Part shown: positions 1-9,962 of the stretch, in pieces
How the letters are laid out: the number at the start of each line of letters is the position of its first letter
How positions within the stretch are numbered: the first letter of the stretch is position 1
Source: Phaeoceros laevis
Taxonomy: Eukaryota; Anthocerotophyta; Anthocerotopsida; Notothyladales
Direction of reading: 5' to 3'
Length of the DNA stretch: 48,033 nt
NCBI GenBank assembly: GCA_049999765.1
Contig: JBNGIQ010009166.1
Location: forward strand, 1 to 48,033
Program-made: the position numbers and the translations under genes
Notes under the pieces: generated by a model
Told to the model about the DNA's origin: nothing
What the model saw: only the letters and a program-made list of their open reading frames with translations
The model's database searches: none

Positions 1-1
1 C

Positions 2-715
2 CAGGATAGGTGGGACATTGTGTGGAAGCAATTAAAAGCGGTATGCCCTGACTTCACCAAGAATACAGAAGCGTGTAGGCATAAATATAGAAGTCTTATG
101 AAGGATTACAAGTCCGATAAGGCTATGAATGCAACATCTGGTGAAGGCAGGCAAGAGAAGTGCAAGTATTTCGAGCTTATGGATACTTTCCATGGGGAGA
201 GGCCCTTGGTGAGTTGCCATGCACATGCCAGCTCATTGCCTGTAGATGCAAATGTCCCTGGACAAGATACAATTGTGTCTGAACAAACCGGAGACGGTGG
301 CCCGAAGACTGGAAACCATGATACATGCAAGATAAAGGTGGAAGACGATAAGGACACATCTGGAAGCAATCATGGCCGTAAAAAAACACCTCCCAAGGCA
401 GGGGTAGCCGTGATGGACATGATGGGAAGAATTGCCAACACCGGGGACACACTTGTGAAGGTTCAAAAAGAGTCTGATGATAAGAAAATTTCTTTACTGG
501 AAATGCTCACAGGTTTTATGGGCACAATGGCATCGGCCTTTACAGCGGCACATAATCCTACTAGTTCTGTACAAGCTGCTGCACCTAACACTAGTACACC
601 CAACACTAGTACTGCAGGCACTGCGTCTTCTCCACAGAGTGGGGGTACGTATGCATCTCCGGAAAATCATGGCTACGAGGAGCCTAATTCTCAGTATCAT
701 GGACTATTGGATTAA
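2..715 (+). CDS. SANT/Myb-like (trihelix-type) DNA-binding protein of a PIF/Harbinger element, 5' partial
   Basis: The reading frame is open from base 2, so the start lies outside the window; the GTG at 20 is internal. The first 60 or so residues have the tryptophan-spaced helices of Myb/SANT-like proteins (W-x3-L near the start, then RHKYRSLMKDYK and KCKYFELMD). A lysine-rich linker and a Ser/Thr/Ala-rich tail follow. PIF/Harbinger transposons encode such a Myb-like partner, which helps the transposase bind and enter the nucleus. Here it converges on the transposase, and the two ORFs overlap by about 30 bases at their 3' ends. This frame has no internal stop. It could also be a domesticated trihelix gene, but the position next to the transposase favours the transposon origin. 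Confidence 0.75.
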   Translation, partial: QDRWDIVWKQLKAVCPDFTKNTEACRHKYRSLMKDYKSDKAMNATSGEGRQEKCKYFELMDTFHGERPLVSCHAHASSLPVDANVPGQDTIVSEQTGDGGPKTGNHDTCKIKVEDDKDTSGSNHGRKKTPPKAGVAVMDMMGRIANTGDTLVKVQKESDDKKISLLEMLTGFMGTMASAFTAAHNPTSSVQAAAPNTSTPNTSTAGTASSPQSGGTYASPENHGYEEPNSQYHGLLD

Positions 716-2231
716 TTGTCCATTCATCTCCGGCATTTTGTACTGCACTCATTGCTGGTATAGTAGGTACTTCAGTACTGATTGCTTCAGTATTTGGTGC
801 TTGATCAGTATCTGAGTCATCAGATGGTGCAGTCCCATACATGTCTATGTGTGTCCTTTTAACTCTTATTTTATAAAGAGCTTGAGCCATTGCATCTCGT
901 CTTGCACATCCTTGTTTGTAGCCTGGCATGTTGAACTGCGATTGTACATTGGATGTGTCGTCGATGTTGACGTTTGTGTCACGGTTTTCACCAGTCGTCC
1001 TCCCAGTACAGTTACGTCGTGCTCCACTTATCTCAAATAAGGCATCACGCGCAGCTCTTGATGCCTGAGCTTGCAATGTGGAGGCTGTAGATTCCTGGAT
1101 AGCACTTTCCACCTCTAATTCCTTGACCGCTTGTTCTATCCATATATCATCAAGTGCATCCTTGTGAGCAATACAAATGTTGTGCAAAACCAAGCAAGCA
1201 GAAACAATCGATGGCATGTTGTCAAGCAGGTGGTCACATCGTTTCAGTAGAATGCGAAACCTGGTTTTGAGAATACCGAATGCTCGTTCTACTGCCATGC
1301 GGGTACTCGACTGGATGAAATTCCAGTTGGCTTCTGCTCTTGTGAAGCCATCTTTGTGACCTCTATAGGGGGTTAGCAAATACAACCGGGGCCAATAAGC
1401 GGAATCACCAACTAGAGCATATTCCCCGAGCAAACCTTTTGCACATCGTTTCCCAATCTCAGATCTGCAAAATAAATTCCAATCATGCATGCTGCCAGCC
1501 CAGCCAAAGTCATAGTCCCAAATCATGCATTTGGCATCTACAACTGCTTGAAGCAGCACGCTATGGAAACCCTTTCGACAATAGTAATCGACAGGGCTGT
1601 CATGTGGTGCTATGATTGGAATGTGACTCCCATCGATAGCACCAACTACATAATCAATACTCCTCAAAGCTTCAAACTCCTTGGCATATCTGTGCATCTT
1701 CTCTGGACCAGGCCATCGAATGTAAGTGTCATGTAAAATCGCACGCATGGCTTTACAGAAATCCATTACAATGCCTTGGACAGTAGATGTCCCAACTCCC
1801 TATGTATCAGCAATGCTTCGTAAGAAATCCCCGCTTGCCAGCCTTTGCAAGGCCATTGCCACACGAGCTTCAACAGGAATGCATTTGCGGGCATTAGTAT
1901 CCTGCTTGCCTAAATGAGGTGCCAACTTCCTACATATGTAATCAAATGTGGTCCTATTGACCCACATGCGCATTTTGAACATATGATGTGTGTAGGAGCC
2001 CAGCAGCTGGTTGTGTGTGAAGAGTTGAGAACGCTGTACCGCCCAAGATGTCCGTGGCTTTCGAAGCAATGACTTCCTACCATCTTCTTCTAGCAATTGC
2101 AAAACACAAGCCGTGGATGACAAGTAATTGTGGATAAGTGGCATCATGTTGTCGTCCACCAACTCCATGGCAATGTAGGTCACGAGGCCCATCATGAAGC
2201 AAAGCCACATAGACTGCATGTTGGAATCCAT
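684..2231 (-). pseudogene. PIF/Harbinger DDE transposase, one in-frame stop
   Basis: The frame reads from an ATG at 2231 (an in-frame GTG lies upstream at 2282) to a stop at 684. A single TAG at 1800-1802 interrupts it, and the frame is the same on both sides. The catalytic region is easy to see: first Asp in AIDGSHI, second Asp in GDSAYW, and the Glu in VERAFGILKTRF, with the usual spacing of the nuclease family (DDE_Tnp_4). The N-terminal part has the helical region that precedes the nuclease domain (FDYICRKLAPHL, then VAMALQRLASGDFLRSIADT). The enzyme would cut and paste the element at its terminal inverted repeats. One nonsense change, and no frameshift that I can see, makes this a recently inactivated copy. 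The SANT-like ORF downstream is its likely partner. Confidence 0.85.
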
Positions 2232-2547
2232 GGAGTGAGAGATGAGCAAACCTCCAGCAAACACTAGGGAGAACGCTTGCACGGTTGCACTTGAGAAGGA
2301 AAAGGTGTACTAGCGTGAAGACGGCGAAGTAAGGAATGCTGTGAATGAACGCTTGAGTGGTGAACGCGTGAGCACTTGCGTAGCGTGAGGCACCCAAACC
2401 ACACGAACGAAAAACGAGCGCTTACTCCATAACGATGATTACTTTGTTAGAAATACACGTACTAATATTTTAGTAATTCTAACTTTCACCTTACGTGGGG
2501 CCCTTCGTTGCTAGGCGTATGCAGGCCGGTGTGAACCCATACCCCGT

Positions 2548-2605
2548 CGCCTGACAATCCCATGGCCACCGTGGCCATGGGAGGGTGGTGTATATCTGTC
2601 AGGCG
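2548..2605. repeat. nested perfect inverted repeats (palindrome)
   Basis: An outer 9-base inverted repeat (2548-2556 and 2597-2605) encloses a perfect 11-base inverted repeat with a one-base spacer (2559-2569 and 2571-2581). GGTGTGAACC occurs on both sides of it (around 2529 and 2635). This looks like the folded terminus of a MITE or of the Harbinger element. I could not pair it with an opposite terminus because the element runs off the window. Confidence 0.6.
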
Positions 2606-2660
2606 CTTGCCTGCGGACCTGACACCTTGGCCTCGGTGTGAACCGGGCCTAAGTGTTGAA

Positions 2661-2701
2661 CGAGCCACAACGACCCACAACGAGCCACAACGAGCCACAA
2701 C
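2661..2701 (+). repeat. four tandem copies of a 10-bp unit
   Basis: The unit CGAGCCACAA occurs four times head to tail, with one base changed in the second copy. It lies just outside the inverted repeat at 2548-2605 and may be part of the same mobile-element end. Confidence 0.7.
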
Positions 2702-2782
2702 TGACACTGTACTGGATGGTATACGACTATCAGCTGTTAAGGGCATGAACCATGCAGAGAGTGAGCAGGCCGTTTCTGTCTG

Positions 2783-3524
2783 AAACTTTGTTTTGTTAGC
2801 CCAAAACGCAGTACTGATAGTTCTGTGTCGTCACTGGTTCCAAGCAACCTGACGTAACTTGTTGTTTGCAGAAATACAATCGTGCACCTGGTGACTACGT
2901 TGGCGAGGGGCAGTAGCGTGAAGTATCCAAACCTCGTCGTGTGACCAGGCGTCATTCCGAGTACAGCTGGGACATGGATTCTGATGTTGCTCACAAACGG
3001 AAGAAGTCGGAAGAGCGAAAGTCGGAGAAGAGTAGGCAATAGGGTGTTCTCCTTTCAACGGGTTAGTCGACTAAGGTACTGCAATCGAGAAATAGTGAAT
3101 TAATCTCACGTGCTGATTACCTCCATGTCCTTAAGGACCACACATACCTATGTTGCATGAAAGCTCACGTCCTGCAGCAAGGTGTTTTCATTCACATAGA
3201 GAAGTCAATCTAAGGCGACCTTGAAGTGGTTGTCCCCTGGCAGAAAATCTAAACCACAAGTGTAGACCAACATGGCCAGGAACAAGCATCTCCACCCAGG
3301 AACTTTTGCTAGCAAGGTGAGAGAGACTATCATGAAAAGTACTTCACATCTTGTGGCTGTTACAAAGCTTACAGTAAGGTGAAGATTCTTCTGAGGCCTG
3401 CTTTGTGTGAAAAAGAAAAGTGGTCGATCAAAGCCGGTCAGTGGTAACCAAAATCGATCACAGGGCAAGGCTAGGCTCAGACAGGGCGTCTGGCTGGTAG
3501 GCATTGTGATGACTGGATCGATGC
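2783..3524. other. no gene recognised
   Basis: About 740 bases with only short, non-conserved reading frames. I see no domain, repeat or RNA gene here. Confidence 0.5.
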
Positions 3525-3657
3525 TTATGTGTATGTTGCCTGCCTGGATCTGGAGTGCAAGATTGTTGTCATCGATCACATGAAAAGGGACACGATTCCT
3601 ACAGCGGATTTGAAAGTAGGATGTATACATGAAGTAGGATGCATACATAGAGTAATA
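3525..3657 (-). repeat. dispersed repeat, copy 1 (copy 2 at 14.8 kb)
   Basis: Read on the minus strand, this stretch closely matches 14758-14920 on the plus strand. Both contain the run from CTCTATGTATGCATCCTACTT through GGCAACATACACAT, with scattered substitutions and small indels. The 3' end of the neighbouring minus-strand ORF runs into it, so the last ~20 residues of that ORF come from the repeat. I cannot name the family. Confidence 0.75.
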
Positions 3658-4399
3658 TGAGGCATGAGATTGTGGTAGCCATGTCTGAGCGGCATCTGTT
3701 TGCTACTCTTAACAGGGTCAGGTGGAGCGGCATCTGAGCATCTGGAAATGGCAGCATGAAAAATATATGTTGGATAACATTCTTTGGCAGGTCCAATATA
3801 GATTTGGCTTCAATAAAGACATTGGGTGAGATATGGACAATGTTCATGCCCTCAGTATTCATATCTCGGCGGTAGACTTGCAATGCGTTATAGTCGTCCT
3901 CTGCCCAAGACTTGAACAAGCTTTGAAATTGTTCGTGGATCCGATACCAGCGTTGGATTCGGATGGGAACTGGCACCTCAGACATGGGTGTGTCATAGTC
4001 AATTGCCTCCATACCATACTCTTGAACCATTTCATCTAGCAGTGACATATAGTCATATGCTTGGAGCTGTGTGATATTGACATTATGTGCTGCTCGATAG
4101 TGCACTTCCATAGGCCAAGTTGTGGCAGCAGGGATACCACAAGTGAAGCACAGCTGTATGCCAAAGTGAGTGCAATAACGCTTCCGAAGTTCTGGAGTCC
4201 AGAGGGTTTGGCGCATGTATTTACTTGTAGTTGAGAGGTGCACCCAATCGGTGGGTGTAATGAGGAGAAGAATGGCTTCCCATGTATTGGTGGGAAGGTA
4301 CTCCCAGGCGCGCAATGGATAGTTGTCCTGGATAGCACTGACATCTCCAAGTTCAAGCAGAGGCTCGTGTCTGATAACCTTCTTGAGTGCTCCCTGCAT
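3599..4399 (-). CDS. ORF with possible F-box and C2H2-like zinc motif
   Basis: A 266-codon ORF starting at an ATG (4397-4399). Residues about 32-75 resemble an F-box: YLPTNTWEAILLL, then HLSTTSKYMRQTLW and ELRKRY. Next comes CFTC, with a His-x4-His about 12 residues later (VHYRAAH), a spacing that fits a zinc-binding finger. The middle part (WAEDDYNALQVYRR) is also protein-like. F-box proteins recruit substrates to SCF ubiquitin ligases, but the match here is by eye only. The last 20 or so residues are hydrophobic and come from the dispersed repeat at 3525-3657, so the natural C terminus has probably been replaced. It may be a truncated host gene or a captured gene fragment. Confidence 0.4.
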   Translation of the reverse strand: MQGALKKVIRHEPLLELGDVSAIQDNYPLRAWEYLPTNTWEAILLLITPTDWVHLSTTSKYMRQTLWTPELRKRYCTHFGIQLCFTCGIPAATTWPMEVHYRAAHNVNITQLQAYDYMSLLDEMVQEYGMEAIDYDTPMSEVPVPIRIQRWYRIHEQFQSLFKSWAEDDYNALQVYRRDMNTEGMNIVHISPNVFIEAKSILDLPKNVIQHIFFMLPFPDAQMPLHLTLLRVANRCRSDMATTISCLILLYVCILLHVYILLSNPL

Positions 4400-4479
4400 T
4401 TTACCGCTTGCGGCAAAACAGCTTGATGGTCTTGAAGAGGATGAGGAGTGCTAGAAGCAAGAAAACTTGCAGCTAGAGG

Positions 4480-5395
4480 CATGCCGCCTGGCCAGCCCTG
4501 CTACCTGAACGGCTCCAACTTCAACATAATATGTGCAGAGCTGACACTGCTACCACACGCATCAATAGCCTTGAGTAGTACAACCTGCCAACACAACCCG
4601 CCCCACGAGTTTGTCCTGCTTACTACAAACTCGTGAGCATATGGTCCCCTTCGGTTAGGAATGGTCCCAGCGGCAGCTTCAGAGCATTAGTAATAGGACA
4701 CGTTAAGGCCAGCTATGGTCCAGCTTGGCGCCATAACACAGCACGGGCATGATACGCTATAACTTCCAGGATTCGTCTCCTTCTTCGTAATTTGCACGTC
4801 CATAACCTTGTGCCTCTGCTAGCCTTCTGTCTTGTGGATTATAGTTTGGGAATTTCTTCAAATTCCTCAACTCACAATCACCACACTGTGCTTCGAGGGA
4901 TGTTCCGCGCGCAGCGAATAACCTGGATGACTCCAACTGCAGTAGAAGGTGGGCCGAGCACTGACTTGGTTTGTCTTCAACATTGCAGGCTCTATTCGTC
5001 CCTGGCCATGTATGGACACCTGTTCCACTGTAAATCGAAACCTGTAGCCTTGTCCGTCTTATGGATAGTGTCCAGGTAGTGTGGCAGCGCTCCTCTAGCA
5101 GGTAAGCAAGGTAAGGCAAAAGCAGGAGACATATGCCTGAGCTGATGTTCCCGACAACGTGCTGCACTCCTGAAACTTCTGCTTTGGACTGCCTCCAGCA
5201 GCGGCTGTTTCTTACTTCTGTATTTGCCTGATTACGAAGCTGGTTTCACCAAACTGGGCTATCCTCATTGCCAGTCTGCGTCTCACCACTATCGTGCAGC
5301 CGGTACAACCCTCCTGTGGACAGCACCACATAATAGTCTCCCATCTGGGAGCTAGAGCTCCTGCGAAACAGTGCACTCAGAAGAAAATACAAGTA
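4480..5395. other. no recognised gene; one uncharacterised minus-strand ORF
   Basis: The longest frame is a 136-codon minus-strand ORF (4757-5167) with a hydrophobic N-terminal stretch and a charged end (YGRANYEEGDESWKL). It matches nothing I recognise and could be chance. It lies downstream of the hybrid-binding domain at 5396-5584, so it might hold another exon of that gene, but I see no convincing splice pair. Confidence 0.3.
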
Positions 5396-5584
5396 TCACA
5401 TGAGAGGAAGTGCAGCCCCCGGCCCTAAGCACTGTTGGATCCAGGTCCTGGCCTCAGTCAAGGAATTAAGTCCTTTGTACAGGGCACGAGGATAATATGG
5501 GAAAACTTGCTTACAGGCCTCGTCCCATGTGAGATAAATGCCTGGAACCCTGCCTCGTATCACAACATAGAACTCGTAAACCAT
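5396..5584 (-). CDS. RNase H1-type RNA/DNA hybrid-binding domain (Caulimo_VI/HBD family), short ORF or exon
   Basis: A 62-codon ORF starting at an ATG (5582-5584). Nearly its whole length is the ~45-residue hybrid-binding fold found at the N terminus of eukaryotic RNase H1: FYVVIRGRVPGIY, then TWDEACKQV, YKGLNSLTEARTWI. The conserved aromatic and basic residues that contact RNA:DNA hybrids are in place. No RNase H catalytic domain is visible near by, so this is either one exon of a longer gene or an isolated domain. A second, broken copy lies upstream on the same strand at 6088-6230. Plant retroelements and plant genes both carry this fold, so the origin is open. Confidence 0.7.
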   Translation of the reverse strand: MVYEFYVVIRGRVPGIYLTWDEACKQVFPYYPRALYKGLNSLTEARTWIQQCLGPGAALPLM

Positions 5585-6087
5585 GATTTTTGCAAGAGGG
5601 ACCGAAGCCTACATTGCAACCTCGGCTTCCGAGGTAGCCCAACTGTACAGCCCTACACCATACAATCACGACGAGAACAGCAGATCCCCGGCAAACAAAG
5701 CCTTTTTCCTAGCAAACAAAGCCGTCCACAAGTTCGTCTGGTGGACAAGGCACTGCGCAGTATGGCCAGCACTGCAGAGCAATCCTCCTTGCAATTTGAG
5801 TCTTCCTTTGCACCCTAGAAGTCCTCAAGCATAAAACCGTCAGCAGCGCAAAGCCTCCAGCGCATGACGCCTGGAAATCGAACAACTGCAAGACCTTGAT
5901 GTGCTGGTTCACCCAACTAGCAGGCTGCCAGGTTATACCACCTAGCATACCAGGTGGCCCACCTCACATTCCACACACAGACTGCCACCACAATGTAACC
6001 TCTTCGACCAGCTGATAATCTGCTCCCTCGGAGACAGCGTGTGTCTTCAAGGGAATAGGGGCAAGGTTACCCTACCCCTGTGCCCAG

Positions 6088-6230
6088 CCTACTAGTAATC
6101 CAGGCCCGCGCTAGCAAGAGGTTGGGGAAGCCCTTGAAGATGGCGCTAGGAAAACGGTCAACCTGTTCTAAGCAAGCTGACCACGATTGGTAAATGCCGG
6201 GACCCGACCTTTGATGACAACATAGAACAT
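6088..6230 (-). pseudogene. second hybrid-binding domain, frameshifted
   Basis: From the ATG at 6228-6230 the frame reads FYVVIKGRVPAF and then leaves the family. The rest of the domain continues in the next frame down to about 6088, which is explained by loss of a single base in a run of C near 6200. It shares its layout with the intact copy 500 bases downstream, so the pair looks like a local duplication or two exons of one gene. An open frame extends upstream of the ATG to 6359 but is not recognisable. Confidence 0.65.
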
Positions 6231-6589
6231 ACTAGGAAAGCTTAGCAGTGGATAAGCCGCTCCGATGGAATGAGAACAATGAACGCAAACCAATTCATCA
6301 AGTTCCGCTTGAGAACCTGGTCCTGGACTTTGCAGCTCCGTGAATGAGCCTTCTAGCATTCAGCTCCTGACATACAGCTCCGTCAACTAGCCCCACTCTG
6401 CATCCTGCAGCACCCTGCAACCCTATCGAGGCCTCGACAACAGTGGACCCTTGACAGCAGTACAATTGCAGGCTTAAGATGTGCCCACAAAGCTAAGCTT
6501 CGATGTAACTTGATCAAAGCCTCCGAGCACTGCGCCCAGCAGTTCCAGCATATCCACAACTCTCCTGCAGCTGGAATGCTCTATAACTC

Positions 6590-6900
6590 TAGAACTACGT
6601 AACCGGATGGGGGAAAATGAGAAGGGGTGGAGAATGAGATGGCGATGAAGCTGGTGACAGAGAAAGAAAGAAAGCAAGGTTAGAAGGTGCAAAATGAGAG
6701 ACAAAGAAGCAAAAGGAGAGGATGGGGTAAAGGATGTGGGGAAAGGGATGGGGAGGAGGGAATGAAGCGGCAGGGGTCTAGGAGTAGAAGATAGAACTAG
6801 AGAAGCACTGAGAAGAGGGGTAGGAAGAAAAAAATGAGCAGAAATTGTGGGAGGCGGGGAGGAAATGGCATGAAAAGGGGGTGTATACAAGGTTTAGGAA
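6590..6900 (+). repeat. purine-rich low-complexity tract
   Basis: The plus strand is almost all A and G (GAGAAGGGG, AGAAAGAAAG, GGGGAAAGGGATGGGGAGGAGGG), so the minus strand is a polypyrimidine run. It ends just before the gag frame of the gypsy-type element and may be part of that element's untranslated leader. The pyrimidine-rich minus-strand ORF over it is an artefact of composition. Confidence 0.6.
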
Positions 6901-7020
6901 GTGGCGAAGCGATGGCAGGGGAGAAGGAGAGCAGCGGTGAAGAAACGGGAGTGTAGAAGCGGAAGCGTAGAGCGGAACACTCAGCGATTTTTCGCGCTTT
7001 CCACAGGCATTTCAGATTTC

Positions 7021-9168
7021 ATGGAGGAAGAATTTGCCGATGCAGACCAAGGCATTGCAGACCAAGGCAACCGGAGTGGCGGACATTCTGGGGAGGGATC
7101 CGTGTCGGTAGCGGTGCAGCTGAGACCGGGAGAGGAAGCCAAAGAGCGGGTGATGGACCTAATTGAGATGCAGATCAGGAAGTTACTTGCGAATGACAGC
7201 ATGAGGGAGAAAATTCAGGCCGAGGTTATGTCGAAAGGGAAACCTCAAGCAAACAGAGAGACCGAAGCTCAACCGGAGTCGTCTTCTCCACCGCAGGCTG
7301 ACTCTCAACGACTTGTAGGCAACAACGTACTTGAGAAGGGAAGTAAGAGTGAAGATGTTGCACTGGAAGAACAAATTCGGCAGTTATTGTCGTCTTTGAA
7401 GGCGAGGAGAGGAGAGAATCCACGTCGTTTCCACAGAATACTAACAGATGCCGATTTGGACGCCACCGTCGGTAGCGTCCTACAGAATCTACAGGTTGAC
7501 ACATCGAGACCCGAGATCATATAGATACAGTGCCCCGAATTCAAGCGTGTATTCGTCCCTACGGCAGGTCCTTAGTCCCCAGCTTTTTCGGTTCATTCTT
7601 ACTCCAGCCAGGAATTGTCCCTACGTTCCACGAGGAAGGATTGGGTGAAGGTACCAGAATTTTCTGGGGGGAAGGAATTTCTGTGCCCTGAGGAAGCGGA
7701 ATCATGGCTGAGGGCTATGTCAAGGGCTTCGAAGGTCCATGGCTGGAACGCCGAGGAGGCTCTGGAGCATGCTCAAGCTAAGCTAGTGGGATCAGCAGCT
7801 ACATGGTACCATAATCGAGAACACCTTTTTGACAAGAACTTGCGCGGAGCTGAAGGTGGATGGAAGGAATTTTGGTCAATGTTCGAAAAAAATTATGTAG
7901 GGCAAGACGAGCAGGCACTTTGGTATCAATTTGAGTCTAGGGTACAGCAGAATGAGGAATCAGTGAAGTCCTATGCTGATGCTTTGCGAAGAATGGCTTG
8001 CTGTAGGCATCAATGGAGGTAACATCAGGATGCGATCTTTGAAGGGTCTTTTTAACACAAATGTGAGGGCAAAAGTAGAGAACATGCTGAATTTGTTGCC
8101 AATTACATTTGAGGCCATTGAGGAGGCAGCTTCCAACCATGAGTTGGCTGGACGAAGGGAGGGCAGATTGAAGCCAGTGAGCTCGGCGGTTCACAGTGTG
8201 AATGCGGGTGTGGCGTTTGAAGCAGATAAGAAAAGGACTGCAGACATTCTAGGATCATCCCCTACTGCGGGCTGTGTGTCGATGGCAGACGTTCAGAGGG
8301 TGTGCGAAGAAAGTATTCAGAAATACATCTCAGAATTGAGGAAGGAAATTGCATCACAATTGTCAAGCTGCAACTAGAGAGGATGCGTCAAATGAAACCA
8401 GAGCGGCCATGTTTCACATGTGGGTTGAAGGACCACTTCAAACGGAACTGCCCTATCAAACTGTCAAAACTTGGTGTGGTAGCTCGATTAGCATGGCCGA
8501 GCTGATTGATATAGATGTGTCCTCAGTGAATGACACTGCAATAGTAGAGGAGATGATCACAAGGTTTCAATATTTCATTAGTGAAGACACTGAAGTTTCT
8601 TCGGCATGGGCCAGGCAGGTTACCTTGATTGATGTAGGAGATCACGAGAGTGTAGAGCTTGTGTCCAAGGCCATGTTAGGTAGTTCCCTGGAGGGGGATG
8701 ATGAGAAAATGAACAGTCAGACAAATGTTGCAAACGCTACCTAGAGAATTTTTGAGCATCATATAGCAGAGGAGGGAACAGGGCCTCGGCACCAAGATAC
8801 ACGATTTGTTGCAAGATAAAGAGGGGTGTTTGGCTCTGAAGCAGTACATTGAGGCTCTAAAAATGCGTGAGTTATCCAAGCGTCTTGAACTCCTTCGTGC
8901 TGCAGCCAGTCCATCTGATGCCATGTCACCATCGACACAGACAGGTGCTCTAGACTGCAGCATAAGTACACAGATCCTGTCCAGAAAAGTGGAGGCAGTG
9001 GTAGACACCGGTGCTTCACACAACATCATCTCATTTAGGGCAATCAGAAGGTTGAAACTCAAGGGCTTGGTTCGCCCATCGAAAAAGGCGTTTATCACTG
9101 CAGGTGGGGAATTGTCTGTTCCGGTGGGAGAAATCGAAGGGCCTTCTAGTCACAATTGGAGGTGCTAG
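7021..9168 (+). pseudogene. Ty3/gypsy-type gag and protease, decayed
   Basis: Gag begins near the ATG at 7021; the frame is open upstream to a GTG at 6901. The order is as in Ty3/gypsy elements. An N-terminal region ends at stops at 7522 and near 7573. The retrotransposon gag core follows at about 7630-8000 (SWLRAMSRAS, GSAATWYHNREHLF, WKEFWSMFEKNYVG, NEESVKSYADALRRMA). A CCHC zinc knuckle lies at 8407-8450 (CFTCGLKDHFKRNC). An aspartic protease lies at about 8995-9140 with its active site (VVDTGASHNIIS). At least two frameshifts are visible, one near 8000 and one between the protease and the preceding frame. Reverse transcriptase and integrase do not follow: the element stops after the protease. 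It is inactive. Confidence 0.8.
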
Positions 9169-9182
9169 TGAATTTGCATGGC

Positions 9183-9203
9183 ATGTATGTATGTATGTAT
9201 ATA
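9183..9203 (+). repeat. short ATGT microsatellite
   Basis: About four to five ATGT units just after the protease remnant, ending in ATATAT. It belongs to the same tetranucleotide class as the much longer tracts at 19.9 and 24.7 kb. Confidence 0.8.
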
Positions 9204-9320
9204 TTTGAGGAGGTTAGACAGTCCCATGAGAGGTCCCCCTTGCCCATATTTGAGCACTCAAGCACCCGGTAGCTAACCGGTACAGTAAAGTTTATTTCGG
9301 CAAAGCTGTATGCCGCCAGT

Positions 9321-9360
9321 CACCCATTGTGCTCGGCACCCATTGTGCTCGGCACCCAGG
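9321..9360 (+). repeat. 16-bp tandem duplication
   Basis: CACCCATTGTGCTCGG occurs twice in a row, followed by the first half of a third unit. The surrounding 9.2-9.8 kb holds no gene that I recognise. Confidence 0.8.
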
Positions 9361-9710
9361 TTGAACTAGGGTCGCCACCATCTTATTCTAAAGTGAGGAG
9401 ATGGTTTAGCTATGGTTGGCATAAGATACTTTTACTAAGATAAACTCTTTCCTTGTCTTATTTAACATTCACGACCCAAACATTAAATCTTAGTTAAGTT
9501 CATTAGAGGAGAATGATGGTTTGTAGTAGTGTAAGTCCTAAGCCGAGGTGTGAATGGGTACTGTAGAGCTGCTCAACTTCCGTGACTTGCGGCGACTTGG
9601 TCTAGGAGGTAGTCCTGCTGTGTTCCGGTAATAATGAGTACTCGTTGAAGCATCCGTCTAAGTCCCCCCTTGCATCGTCCCTGGGTGTCGTGTAGAATTG
9701 TTGGACATGC

Positions 9711-9962
9711 ATGGGTGGCCTGTGTGTATGCTTGGGCAGTGTTAAATGGGAGGTAGTTGTAATAATAGAGATGGTTTTCTGGGTTTGTTGCAGTAGCCCT
9801 GATCTTGAAGACGGTGTCGTGTTAGAGCGAGCTTCTTTGAAACTTGTTGTGTACGGACAAATGGAGAAGGCGGGCCTTACTTTGGCTGACCTAGTTACTT
9901 TTATTTGCCTTCTAAAGGCGTGTGCAAGCACTGGTGCATTGCAGAAGGGTACGGAGTTGTAG
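9711..9962 (+). pseudogene. PPR gene fragment
   Basis: Only residues from about 45 of this frame are gene-like. From roughly 9843 to 9959 the translation reads as one pentatricopeptide motif (YGQMEKAG, then LVTFICLLKACASTGALQKGTEL), followed directly by a stop. PPR proteins are organellar RNA-binding proteins made of many such ~35-residue repeats. This single motif with no neighbours is a pseudogene scrap. The wording (VTF-x-CLLKACAST-GAL-x-KG) is very like PPR genes of ferns, where retrocopies are abundant. That comparison is from memory. Confidence 0.65.

Noticed and set aside
6474-6890. Minus-strand ORF rich in Pro, Ser and Leu
   Set aside because: It is the complement of a purine-rich low-complexity tract; no domain.
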